Below are positions 23,073 through 34,083 of a stretch of DNA of 64,000 bases, one piece after another. The first letter of the stretch is position 1; each line of letters begins with the position of its first letter. The stretch is from contig OY829540.1 of the NCBI GenBank assembly GCA_963691705.1, forward strand, positions 70,976,367 through 71,040,366, in the 5' to 3' direction. Source of the DNA: Viola odorata. Taxonomy: Eukaryota; Streptophyta; Magnoliopsida; Malpighiales; Violaceae. Under the pieces are notes generated by a model. It was not told the DNA's origin, ran no database searches, and saw only the letters and a list, made by a program, of their open reading frames with translations. A program made the position numbers and the translations under genes.

Positions 23073-23142
23073 ACAAACCTTGTCTAGAAATGTTGTCTTA
23101 TTATTTATTATATTTCAAAGTCTTACTTCTTCTTCTTTTCTT

Positions 23143-23152
23143 CTATATATAG
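23143..23152 (+). promoter_or_regulatory. TATA box of SDR-1
   Basis: CTATATATAG lies 50-60 bases before the ATG at 23202, followed by a leader with an ACC-rich run. Confidence 0.5.
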
Positions 23153-23397
23153 AGAAAGCAGAGATCACTCGAGAATCATCACCACCACCACCACCAATAC
23201 CATGGCAGAAGCAACCAAGAAGTGAGTAATTTTTTTTTATTAATTCATCAGACAGAAAGCAATCAATTAGAAACCCATTCTATATCTTGTTAGAGATTCT
23301 TATTCCTCATTTGATTAACAACTAATTTAGTTTATTTTGCAGGTATGCAGTGGTTACAGGGTCGAACAAGGGGATTGGGCTCGAGATTTGCAGGCAG

Positions 23398-24079
23398 TGT
23401 TGGTGTCCAGCTCAATGGTGGAAAGGTTGTCTTGCAAAAACAATGAGAAGGCAACGTGGAAGAAGAAAAAGAAAAGTGAAAAGTGTATGATGTGGTGTGA
23501 TGGGTTTTCTTGTTTGGTGGACATGTGATGAGTATGTTGGAATAAGAGAAATGATTGTGTTGGTGAAATGATGAAGGACACCATGCCATGTTTTGTGGCA
23601 TGTTTCACAGCAATCCTTATAGAAAAGCAAGAGTTGCTTTTCTATATATATACATACCATTGCATTGCTGCGATAGAGAGACGGAGGCAGAGAGTGAGGG
23701 ATTGCAAGAATTGCAACCAAGTATCAATTGAAAGCAATTGCAACCGAGGGAGCAATTGAGAGAATTGAGAGAATTGAGAGAGGAATTACTGTTGAGTATT
23801 CCGTGAGAAAAATATGCAGTATTTTTCTTGTTAGTGTTTGAGAGAAAAATAATCAGTGAGTGTATTATTTTTCTAGATTGTATCTCCTCAATCTAGATGT
23901 GAGATTGAGTTGAGAGAGATTGTAAAACTACTAATTTATTATTAGTGGAAGATTGTTCGGAGTTGGGCCCGTGGTTTTTCCTCATTTGAGGTTTTCCACG
24001 TAAATTCTTGGTGTTGTTTATTTTTGCTGTTCTGTATTTTTTTGATTGTTCGATCCTGGGCGGGAGATTTTTCCCAACA
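23398..24079 (+). repeat. 5' LTR of the gag-only element
   Basis: 682 bp, TG...CA ends. It contains a GAGAATTGAGAGAATTGAGAGA run near 23758 and a TATATATATA stretch near 23644 that may serve as promoter. Confidence 0.95.
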
Positions 24080-24107
24080 ACTGGTAGCGGAGCTTAAGGT
24101 TTAAAAG

Positions 24108-25469
24108 ATGACAGACAACGCAAAGATTGAGCCTTTTGATGGACATAATGATTTCGCAGTGTGGCAGACAACTGTGATGGATTTGCTGACTATGAAGGAT
24201 CTCGACGTCGCTCTTGATGATGAGCAGCCAGAAGGAATGAAAGATGGTGATTGGGCAAAGGTTCTGAAAAAAGCGACCAGTCAGATCAGGCTAGCATTGG
24301 CTCCATCAATAAAGTATGCTGTGATGGGGGAGCAGACACCAAAAGTAATGTGGGAGAAGCTAGAAAGTATTTATGCTTCCAAGTCTGTGACAAACAAACT
24401 TAGTCTGAAGTTAGACTTGTATTCGTTGAAGATGGATGACAGCACGAGCATCCATAATCACTTGTCAGATTTCAATCGGTTGCTGACGAAAGTGCTTAAT
24501 ACGGGGGAGAAAGTAGAAGATGAGGAGCAAGCGATACTTCTTCTTTCTTCATTACCTGTATCATACAAGTCACTGGTGCAGTCCCTTACAGCAGGGAAGA
24601 CGAGTTTGAAGAAGGAGGATGTGACGACTTTCCTAATAGATAATGAGAAGCTGTTAGGAGTGGAGAACAAGAATAGTGGCGATAGACTGTTAGCTACAGA
24701 ATGGTCATCAACTGGATGGGATCAGCATGGTAGAAGCAGAGGAAGAGGTGCTTCTTCCAGCTATGGAAGAAACAGATCCAGTTCAAGACCAAGAGCAGAC
24801 TACAGTGAGAAAGAGTGCTACTATTGTCACCAGAAGGGTCACATCAGAGTACGCTGTCAGAAGATGATGATTGATCTGAAAGAACTGCAGAAGGGTAAAG
24901 AAAAGATTGATGATGCTGCAACTATTCAGGATGATGATGCTGAATTATTGGCAGTGCAGAAAAGTGAGGATCCGGTAAAAGATTCCTGGATTTTAGATTC
25001 TGCATGTTCTTTTCATATTTGTGCTAACAAAGATTTGTTTAGTACATTTGGTGATTGTGATGATAAATCTGTCACATTGGTCAATAACGAAAAACTGGAG
25101 GTTGAAGGTATTGGCAATGTGAAGATTAAGATGCATGATGGATTGGTGAGAACTCTCGGCAATGTGAGATATGTGCCGAAGTTGAAAAGAAATTTAATTT
25201 CTCTCGGAAGATTGGATTCTCGTGGGTACAGATACTCAGCGAGAGATAGATTGATGAGGGTAAGCAGAGGAGCAGCTGTAATCATGAAGGGGGAGCTTGC
25301 TTCAAACAATGTTTACAGATTGATTGGAACCGCGGTTAAGAGTACAGTACAAGGTACTTACAGAAGAATGAATGATTGTGATGGCCAGATAAAATTACCG
25401 AGGAGAAGAGTTAGCTTTGCAGAGTCGACCGGTGAGAAAGCGAACTCGACCTCTACCCGGAAAGTATGA
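24108..25469 (+). CDS. Copia-type Gag with partial protease/pre-integrase
   Basis: 453 codons in one open frame. Residues ~1-190 are a UBN2/DUF4219-type Gag (MTDNAKIEPFDGHNDFAVW start). A CCHC zinc knuckle CYYCHQKGHIRVRC lies near 238-251, after an Arg/Ser-rich stretch. The protease start reads WILDSACSFH, where active copia proteases have DSG. A GAG_pre-integrase-like block (LGNVRYVPKLKRNLISLG) follows, then a short basic tail. The Gag half looks able to assemble particles. The Gly-to-Ala change in the protease triad region and the missing pol mean that processing and copying would need proteins from another element. Confidence 0.9.
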   Translation: MTDNAKIEPFDGHNDFAVWQTTVMDLLTMKDLDVALDDEQPEGMKDGDWAKVLKKATSQIRLALAPSIKYAVMGEQTPKVMWEKLESIYASKSVTNKLSLKLDLYSLKMDDSTSIHNHLSDFNRLLTKVLNTGEKVEDEEQAILLLSSLPVSYKSLVQSLTAGKTSLKKEDVTTFLIDNEKLLGVENKNSGDRLLATEWSSTGWDQHGRSRGRGASSSYGRNRSSSRPRADYSEKECYYCHQKGHIRVRCQKMMIDLKELQKGKEKIDDAATIQDDDAELLAVQKSEDPVKDSWILDSACSFHICANKDLFSTFGDCDDKSVTLVNNEKLEVEGIGNVKIKMHDGLVRTLGNVRYVPKLKRNLISLGRLDSRGYRYSARDRLMRVSRGAAVIMKGELASNNVYRLIGTAVKSTVQGTYRRMNDCDGQIKLPRRRVSFAESTGEKANSTSTRKV

Positions 25470-25510
25470 AGATTGGTGATCCCCCATGATATGAGCTGGA
25501 GGGGGAGAAT

Positions 25511-26192
25511 TGTTGGTGTCCAGCTCAATGGTGGAAAGGTTGTCTTGCAAAAACAATGAGAAGGCAACGTGGAAGAAGAAAAAGAAAAGTGAAAAGTGTA
25601 TGATGTGGTGTGATGGGTTTTCTTGTTTGGTGGACATGTGATGAGTATGTTGGAATAAGAGAAATGATTGTGTTGGTGAAATGATGAAGGACACCATGCC
25701 ATGTTTTGTGGCATGTTTCACAGCAATCCTTATAGAAAAGCAAGAGTTGCTTTTCTATATATATACATACCATTGCATTGCTGCGATAGAGAGACGGAGG
25801 CAGAGAGTGAGGGATTGCAAGAATTGCAACCAAGTATCAATTGAAAGCAATTGCAACCGAGGGAGCAATTGAGAGAATTGAGAGAATTGAGAGAGGAATT
25901 ACTGTTGAGTATTCCGTGAGAAAAATATGCAGTATTTTTCTTGTTAGTGTTTGAGAGAAAAATAATCAGTGAGTGTATTATTTTTCTAGATTGTATCTCC
26001 TCAATCTAGATGTGAGATTGAGTTGAGAGAGATTGTAAAACTACTAATTTATTATTAGTGGAAGATTGTTCGGAGTTGGGCCCGTGGTTTTTCCTCATTT
26101 GAGGTTTTCCACGTAAATTCTTGGTGTTGTTTATTTTTGCTGTTCTGTATTTTTTTGATTGTTCGATCCTGGGCGGGAGATTTTTCCCAACA
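25511..26192 (+). repeat. 3' LTR of the gag-only element
   Basis: 682 bp, same length as the left LTR and no difference seen by eye; followed by GGCAG and the continuation of SDR-1 exon 2. Confidence 0.95.
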
Positions 26193-26638
26193 GGCAGTTG
26201 GCAAGTAAAGGGATAGTGGTGGTTTTGACAGCCAGAGATGAGAAGAGAGGACTTGAAGCATTGAACAAACTCAAGGGAGAGAGTGGCCTATCTGATTACC
26301 TGGTTTTCCATCAGCTCGATGTGACTGACATTTCCAGCATCAACTCTCTCGCCAATTTCATCAAATCCCAGTTCGGAAAGCTTGATATCTTGGTACATCA
26401 TCTAAATTCTGGCCAAAGTTACTTTCTAGTTGAAGCAGAACCCATTTCTTGTTCTTTAGTACCTGATATTATGTGCTTCAGTTTCTTGGATCATTGCAAG
26501 TTTTTTGACCCAGTTGCCAAAAGTCTTAACATCAATTGATGGAATAATCGAAACTCTTTTGCAGGTTAATAACGCTGGTGTTGGCGGAACCATCGTGGAT
26601 GAGGAAGGTCTTAAAGCTGCCAATGCTAAGGTAAAACC

Positions 26639-27545
26639 TGTTGAAATCAACACCACCTTGGCGTTAACAATCAAGCAACAACGTCATCATGTTGGAATCT
26701 CCAACCTTGGCATCAAAGGCATGTTAACAAAGAAGCGGCAACTTGGCGATACCTGCAAGCAAGCGTAATCATCAAGCGGTAACCTCAGAGTTATCAAGAA
26801 GCCATGTCATCAAGTTCAGCGTTATCAAGACATCATGGTCAAGCGATATCATGGTCAAGCGATATCACTCAAGCGATATCATGGTCAAGCGATATCATCA
26901 TGCAGCATCATCAAAGCATCAGCGGCATCTCAAGCGGCAGCATGGTAAAGCGTCATCAAGCACAACAGAGTTATCAGACCAAGAGATCTTGGGCGTTAGG
27001 ATATCTTGGGCGTTAGCAAAAGGGTGTTATCAAGCTGTCAAGCAAAAGTGAAGTTATCAAAGGCGTTATCTGCAAGGGCGTTAGCTGTTCATTATCAAGC
27101 AAAAATATCTGTCTGTTTCTAGCTTTGCCAAGTGTCATTAAATGGTGTGCACACATGTAAAAAATCTAGAATAGTGTACACGTGTAGAAAATAGAAATGT
27201 GTAGAAGAATGTAGAAAAAGTAGGTCGGTGGAATGCCTATATAAATATGCATCCACCATGTTGCAGAAAGTTGGTTGGAACCACAGAGTTCCCTCCCAAA
27301 AACGAGATCATTGTGTTTGTGTGGATGAGAGGAAAACTCTCATCATCAAGAAAAAATCATGTGTGGTTCTACTACGATGTAGAACATGATCAAGAAAAAT
27401 CAAAAGGAAATCAAGAAATCCAGAAGAAATCAGTGTCTACTTGTGTCTGTAAAATACTTTTCATCATCTATAATATTCTGATCTTCATCTTTTCGTTCAT
27501 GTGTTCCTGTTGAAATCCTTTCCAGATTTTTTTGATTTTCTAACA
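26639..27545 (+). repeat. Left LTR of the miniature element
   Basis: Contains tandem GGTCAAGCGATATCAT units at about 26837-26900 and many TCAAGC/GTTATCAAG words. A TATATAAATATGCATCC stretch near 27238 may be its TATA region. Confidence 0.92.
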
Positions 27546-27802
27546 TGGTAGCGGAGCTTATGGTTATCAGAGCTTATGGTTAGCGGAGTTTTTTGGTCTT
27601 AAGGGACCTGCAGAAGTGGAAGAAAATCAGCGAGCACACCAGCAAAGTCAACAGCAGCAACGCCAGCCACAGTTGCAAAAGTCGCAGAGAAAAAAGAAAA
27701 GAAAAGAAAAAACAGCAGATGAAGTTGCAGTTGAGAAAGAAAAGAGCTGATCCTGTTTTTGTGGCAAAAAGGAAAAATTATCAAGTTGGTGTTGAGGGGG
27801 AG

Positions 27803-28721
27803 TGTTGAAATCAACACCACCTTGGCGTTAACAATCAAGCAACAACGTCATCATGTTGGAATCTCCAACCTTGGCGTCAAAGGCATGTTAACAAAGAAGC
27901 GGCAACTTGGCGATACCTGCAAGCAAGCGTAATCATCAAGCGGCAACCTCAGAGTTATCAAGAAGCCATGTCATCAAGTTCAGCGTTATCAAGACATCAT
28001 GGTCAAGCGATATCATGGTCAAGCGATATCACTCAAGCGATATCATGGTCAAGCGATATCATCATGCAGCATCATCAAAGCATCAGCGGCATCTCAAGCG
28101 GCAGTATGGTAAAGCGTCATCAAGCACAACAGAGTTATCAGACCAAGAGATCTTGGGCGTTAGGATATCTTGGGCGTTAGCAAAAGGGTGTTATCAAGCT
28201 GTCAAGCAAAAGTGAAGTTATCAAAGGCGTTATCTGCAAGGGCGTTATCAAGGGCGTTAGCTGTTCATTATCAAGCAAAAATATCTGTCTGTTTCTAGCT
28301 TTGCCAAGTGTCATTAAATGGTGTGCACACATGTAAAAAATCTAGAATAGTGTACACGTGTAGAAAATAGAAATGTGTAGAAGAATGTAGAAAAAGTAGG
28401 TCGGTGGAATGCCTATATAAATATGCATCCACCATGTTGCAGAAAGTTGGTTGGAACCACAGAGTTCCCTCCAAAAAATGAGATCATTGTGTTTGTGTGG
28501 ATGAGAGGAAAACTCTCATCATCAAGAAAAAATCATGTGTGGTTCTACTACGATGTAGAACATGATCAAGAAAAATCAAAAGGAAATCAAGAAATCCAGA
28601 AGAAATCAGTGTCTACTTGTGTCTGTAAAATACTTTTCATCATCTATAATATTCTGATCTTCATCTTTTCGTTCATGTGTTCCTGTTGAAATCCTTTCCA
28701 GATTTTTTTGATTTTCTAACA
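27803..28721 (+). repeat. Right LTR of the miniature element
   Basis: Same sequence with an extra GTTATCAAGGGC (12 bases) near 28240 and scattered substitutions compared with the left LTR. Confidence 0.92.
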
Positions 28722-29499
28722 AAACCTATGACCATACTTTGATGAAGCAGTAAATTCTTAGTAGCGCATGTATTGGATTTTATGTTATGTAAGGTACTAT
28801 TTCTCGATTAAAAATAGGTTGAATGGAAATGGGTCTAGTTAGATCAGGCTCCATTTATCTGGGTACGACTACTAAGTTTAGTCAGATTGATTTATAGAGG
28901 GAAATGGCTATACTAAAGCAAGAAAGTTTCACACTTCAGTCTTGAAGAACAGGAATAGAAGCAAAAATGAGTAGTCATACCCTTGAGTCAGTATTGATGC
29001 AGAATTTTTCTATACCCTTGAGTCCAGGATATAATTTAAACTTTTACTTCCTTGCTACGTATGTATATAGATATTAGAGAGCTACAAAGGATGATTGAAT
29101 TTGTCTCGCAGATGCAGGAAGGCGCTTCTACAATCGACTGGGGAGAAATACTTACTGAAACTTATGAGTTAGCTGAGGAATGTCTGAACATAAACTATTA
29201 CGGTGCCAAAAGAGTGACGGAAGCACTTATTCCCTTACTCCAACTGTCTGATTCGGCAAGGATCGTTAATGTTTCCTCCAGCATGGGGAAGTTGCAGGTA
29301 AAAGTAAAAATGCGTGAATGCGTCCGCTATGTATACATACTTATTCAGAAATAGTTCATTTTCATCCTAGTTGCAGGTAGTGATCAACCATACATAATTT
29401 TTTTTCCTTGTCTTTTTTCCGTTTTTTCCAGAATGTAGGGAATGAATGGGCTAAAGAAGTCTTAGGTGATGCTGAAAACCTTACAGAGGAGAGGGTAGA

Positions 29500-31395
29500 T
29501 GACTCGCCGTCGAAACGGGTCAAAAATAATATATTTCCTGAGGCCTAGATGCACAAACTAATTTGTGTAAAGCGGTAACAGGGTCGATCCACAGAGATTG
29601 TGAGAACTGAAATCAAGCCCTCGATTGTATGACAGAGGTAAAAATGCACAAAATCACAACAACAAAAGGGGGGGGGGGGGGGTTTATAGGTTAATCAAGT
29701 TAACCAAGAGAGTGATCAGAGCTAACAATTCTAACTACTAAAAATGGCAATCGAGGTCACGACGAGTAAACAATAATAATAAAGATCAGAGATAAAATAA
29801 AACACAAAATAAACAATTAGATTAATAAGCAAAGATAATAAGTCAAGGAGAAGGGAACTTGGTAAAGGGCTTTCTTGGGTTGCGTCGAGGGCTCGATTGT
29901 CATCAGCGCAAAGATTTTCCGTTCTAACGTTACAGACGTGCTATAGGGGTCATGTTTTCACGTAGACCCCCTGCTTTCTTTCGTAAGGAGCCACCCCCCG
30001 TTTTCACTGTTAATAAGGTGGCCTCGATCCTTTGATATCCTCTCAGCCACCTATCTTGTCATCAAAAGACAGCCTTTTTCACTTCAGCTTGTCACTAGCA
30101 CAAAGCGGACAGAATATCAGAGCATCGATAAAGAACAAGAAAGACACATCTAGGGAGCGATGCCTCGATTTGTCAGGATCACGACAGGACCCTAACCAGC
30201 TGCGTGCCCTAGACTAATGAACCCAGATCTACCCGAGAACACTAATCTAGTTGTCTACACCTACCCAACAGTCTCACGCTAGTTATCACTGCAGAGTCAC
30301 GACAATAATCACAAAGGGAAGATTAAAAGTTGATCAGGCCTCGAATCACCCTAAGCAAAAATGGAATTAAAATGACAAGCAACCAGATATAACAAAGAGA
30401 ACATGTTAAGAGCAATCAGGCCTCGAATCTACCCAAGCAACCCTCGATACACCTTTACGAAGAACGTGGGTTTTAGCCACTCATGTTAAGAGATAAACAA
30501 ATAAAAGATGGAAATAACATAATAAAAGATAAAGGAAGAGTTAAGGATAAAACTTGATTAATGGTGCTTGTTACAAAGCTTGGATCCAGCAACTATGGAG
30601 AGAAGAGGAAGGAACAAGCCCCAAAACTACTAAACTAGAAGAAAGCTACTGAAATTAGTTTAAGAGTAAAAATATCTAAAATGTAAAGAGGTGTTAGAAC
30701 CCTAGCACATAAGGTTGTATATATACACCAGCCACCCACTAAGGGACAAAATTCCAGCTAAGGGGAGCTCAACACAAGGTGCCCACGCTCTGGCAAAAGG
30801 GGTGACCCACGATGGCAGAAAAGGGGAATATTCCTCGGGATCCTCGCAGAACATCTGACATGCATCAGGAAGGACACGTGGAGTGATTGGAGTGGAGCCA
30901 CGTCGACTTGGCGTTTTGCACTTGTCGAGGCCTTGATAAGATTGTCGAGGTCTCGACGACATGTCGAGGGCAGATCAGCATCTTTGGGAACCTTCTAGAA
31001 CGTTCTGGAATGTTCTGGGATGTTCTGGAATGGGTCTCGATAAGAATCTTTATGGAATATTCCTTTCGGGCGAGACCAGCATCTGAGGGAATATTCTAGG
31101 GGACGTCCGAGGGGACACGTGGAAGCACAACTGCGAGGACACGTGGATTTAAGGCTCTTGATCCGTCGAGGGCTCGATGACAGGCCTCGATGATAGGCCT
31201 CGATGAGGAAATTGGTCCTTGGTCTCGACGATGGTCTTGAACCTTGAAAATCACCCAGAAAGCATGTCTTTTCGCACATTTCTCCTTCTTGGCCTTGATC
31301 TGTGAAAAAGATGGAAACACGAGTGGATTAGTAGTATCAAGGCCTAAATCAAGGCAAAAATAGAAGGAAAAACATGCATAAAATACATGCTATCA
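29500..31395 (-). mobile_element. Gypsy solo LTR (LTR C) in SDR-1 exon 5
   Basis: 1896 bp, TGACTCGCCG...GCTATCA, flanked by GTAGA at 29495-29499 and 31396-31400. It has the same GTCGATCCACAGAGATTG block and block order as LTRs A and B, and no primer site, gag or internal domain, so it is a solo LTR left by recombination between two LTRs. Orientation is inferred by analogy with LTR A, whose equivalent end abuts the primer site. Many CCTCGA/TCGAGG words are dispersed through it. Confidence 0.9.
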
Positions 31396-31502
31396 GTAGA
31401 CCAGGTTCTGAGCGAGTTCTTGAAAGATTTCAAGGAGGGTTCGCTAGAATCGAAAGGCTGGGCTCCTCGCATGCCTGCTTACATTATCTCCAAAACAGCC
31501 AT

Positions 31503-32436
31503 TGATACGATCACGGCCGAAAATCGGAAGAGAAATCCGGCCGAGATGGTATGCAACCAAAGGGAGGATCTAGCTCTAGATTTGTACACACAAACAATAC
31601 AAAAACAGTAGGAAAACACATGGAGGCGCAGCGGAAATTGAAAGGATAAATACCCGAATTAGAGAAAGCGTTGGAGAGGGGAGGGATGATTGAACAAACG
31701 AATGATTGAACTTGAGTTCGGATTGTTGAACGGCTTGAACACGGGCAGATTGTTCAAGAACACAAACACTCATTTTCGGATTCATTGTTCACACAAATGG
31801 AAGTAACAACGAGTTACACATTTAAAGGATTCTTGTTCTTTTTACTTGACTCAAGCCATGGCGATCCAAGACCAAGGCAAGCCCCAAGATGGAGCCCCGG
31901 ATAAATGAATGAGGAAGGAGTGTTCTCACTTAACATTCATTCATCATCCAAAGCTTCTAACAAAAGAAAGAAAATAACTATTTATACTAAGTTACAATAG
32001 ACCTACACTATTACAAAAATGACCCTGAAAATGTGCTTGGAAAACAAAATTCGGTCACCAAAACAGTAGATAGCGTGATTCACGTTAAGGTCTAAACGTG
32101 ATCACGTTAGCCAACTTTTCCTTACCGTGATCACGCTAATCCTTACCGTGATCACGCCAAGAACCGCGCGCTAACATTCCGACGAGCATAACTTTTGATC
32201 CACCCGTCCGATTGGCCTGAAACTTGTCCCAAATGAAAGCTAACATCTTGAAGTTTCCATGAAGCCTCTGATCTCTCAAATCGGAAACCATTTGCTTGTC
32301 CATATGCTTGTTGCGAACACGCGGTGCAATATTTCCACAGCTCGGCGGCTCGTGTCCGTGTTCCGTGCACTCGGGTCTTCTTCCCTTGCTAGGTCATGAC
32401 TCAGAAAGTCTTCAAAGGGGGTCCGTGATCATATCA
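31503..32436 (-). repeat. LTR (element-sense 3' LTR)
   Basis: Carries three perfect CGTGATCACG palindromes (32097, 32126, 32147) and one imperfect copy (32074). Confidence 0.92.
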
Positions 32437-33589
32437 AACTCTTTCCCTTCAAAAGGATTCGTCCTCGAATCCGGAACTTATAATCCGACCTACTCAAAAT
32501 TTGCCGAAAAAATAATATGATGAAGAGACATGGTGAATTCTTTCCTGCACAAGTAGTAAACATTAGTGTAAAAACACTCACTCACGTGTTTACACTCGTG
32601 TTTAAACTCTCATACAATTTGTACTCACCAATCTCTCAACTTTTTTTTTTTTTTTTTTTTGAAGTAGTTAAACATCACATATGTTTGACTAGATGTGGAA
32701 GAAGGAGGAAGAGTGTGGCCGGCTCATGGGGGAGAATGAGCATGGGAGACAAGGTGGAGGAGACAATGGGGGTGGAAGACAAGCTTGGGTGGAAGACAAG
32801 CTTGGGAGACAAGGGTGGGTGGAAGACAACCTTTAGACAAAGGTGACAAGTGGGAGGGGACATTTGACCAAATACCTAAAAGAATGTGTGAGTGGGATAT
32901 TTGCTTATGTTAGGCATGGGAGACAAAGACAAGTGGGTAAGAAAACTTGTCTCTAAAAATTAATAAACAAAGGGGAAACACCACACACATTTGACCAAGG
33001 TAAAAGATGAATCAAATGACTCCTCTCTTGTCTTCCAACCAAGAAGACTCAAGAACACAAGATGAACACATGAAGAACACAAAGAATAAAAATTTTGCAC
33101 ACCTTCGGCTAGGATGGCCAAAAATGCACGAAATTTTCACAAGACAACAAGAAGACACACAACACATCATTTAACACTTTGGATTTTTGTGAATTTCGGA
33201 CAGAAAATCGACACTTTTCGGAAAGACACACAAACTAATATGAACACACTCAAGAACACGAAGAACACGAGAATGAACCTTGACTGCCTCCACCGGCGAT
33301 TCTATCAAGACCCATTTTCGTGGTCATAACATGTCATCAAGTGTGACACAACAACAAACACAAGAATTGAAACAACTCAAGAACACAAAAACGAATCTAA
33401 CTGCCTCGGTCGGCGATTCTGTAGGGCTCGAGTTGTGGCCGAAACAAATCTCAAGTGAAACAATTCAAACAAGAAGACTCAAGGAAATAAAAACACAAGA
33501 TGATTTTCGGACAGAAAATCATCTCAACAACAACACACAAACAAACACAGAAATTACAAACCTAAGAGCCCAAAAGCTCCGCTACCACT

Positions 33590-34083
33590 TGATACGATCA
33601 CGGCCGAAAATCGGAAGAGAATCCGGCCGAGATGGTATGCAACCAAATGGAGGATCTAGCTCTAGATTTGTACACACAAACAATACAAAAACAGTAGGAA
33701 AACACATGGAGACGCAGCGGAAATTGAAAGGATAAATACCCGAATTAGAGATAAGCGTTGGAGAGGGGAGGGATGATTGAACAAACGAACGATTGAACTT
33801 GAGTTCGGATTGTGAACGGCTTGAACACGGGCAGATTGTTCAAGAACACANNNNNNNNNNNNNNNNNNNNNNNNNNNNNNNNNNNNNNNNNNNNNNNNNN
33901 NNNNNNNNNNNNNNNNNNNNNNNNNNNNNNNNNNNNNNNNNNNNNNNNNNNNNNNNNNNNNNNNNNNNNNNNNNNNNNNNNNNNNNNNNNNNNNNNNNNN
34001 NNNNNNNNNNNNNNNNNNNNNNNNNNNNNNNNNNNNNNNNNNNNNNNNNNGAAAGTCTTCAAAGGGGGTCCGTGATCATATCA
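33590..34083 (-). repeat. LTR (element-sense 5' LTR) containing an assembly gap
   Basis: The first 261 and last 33 bases match the other LTR; the middle is replaced by N. By comparison the missing part should be about 639 bp. Confidence 0.9.
33851..34050. other. Assembly gap (200 N)
   Basis: A run of exactly 200 N, a conventional unknown-size gap, lies in the second LTR of the element. Confidence 1.

Larger units (their letters stand above)
23398..26192 (+). mobile_element. Copia-like non-autonomous LTR retrotransposon with gag only (TR-GAG type), in SDR-1 exon 2
   Basis: Two 682-bp LTRs (TGTTGG...CAACA) bound the element, flanked by the 5-bp duplication GGCAG at 23393-23397 and 26193-26197. 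A primer site TGGTAGCGGAGC follows the left LTR, close to the tRNA-iMet complement TGGTATCAGAGC. A purine tract (GGAGGGGGAGA) precedes the right LTR. The single ORF covers Gag, zinc knuckle, start of protease and pre-integrase region. Integrase, RT and RNase H are absent. The LTRs look identical by eye, so insertion is recent. Confidence 0.95.
26639..28721 (+). mobile_element. Miniature non-autonomous LTR element in an SDR-1 intron
   Basis: LTRs of 907 bp (26639-27545) and 919 bp (27803-28721) begin TGTTGAAATC and end CTAACA. The target duplication is AAACC at 26634-26638 and 28722-28726. The internal domain is only 257 bp, with primer site TGGTAGCGGAGC directly at 27546 and a purine tract GAGGGGGAG before the right LTR. 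It encodes no retroviral-type domain, only a basic stretch. The LTRs differ by a 12-base indel and a few substitutions, so it is older than the gag-only element. Confidence 0.92.
31503..34083 (-). mobile_element. Non-autonomous LTR element without coding capacity, minus strand, in SDR-1 exon 5
   Basis: LTRs at 31503-32436 (934 bp) and 33590-34083 (interrupted by the N gap) begin TGATACGATCACGG and end CCGTGATCATATCA. The target duplication GCCAT lies at 31498-31502 and 34084-34088. The reverse-complemented primer site TGGTAGCGGAGCTTTTGGG abuts the right LTR, so the element reads leftward. The 1153-bp internal region has no recognisable gag or pol. It holds AAGACAAGCTTGGG-type repeats near 32775. 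Confidence 0.92.

Noticed and set aside
23412..23720. 102-codon minus frame, repeated identically at 25525-25833
   Set aside because: Both lie in the LTRs of the gag-only element; identity reflects the LTR duplication, not coding selection.
26743..28215. Repeated GATATC/TCAAGC words resembling a CRISPR or satellite array, with paired ~100-codon frames
   Set aside because: They are internal repeats of two LTR copies in a plant element; frames are low-complexity and differ only as the LTRs do.
29500..31395. Possible complete retrotransposon rather than a solo LTR
   Set aside because: No internal LTR boundary, primer site or gag is present, and its length matches a single LTR of this family.
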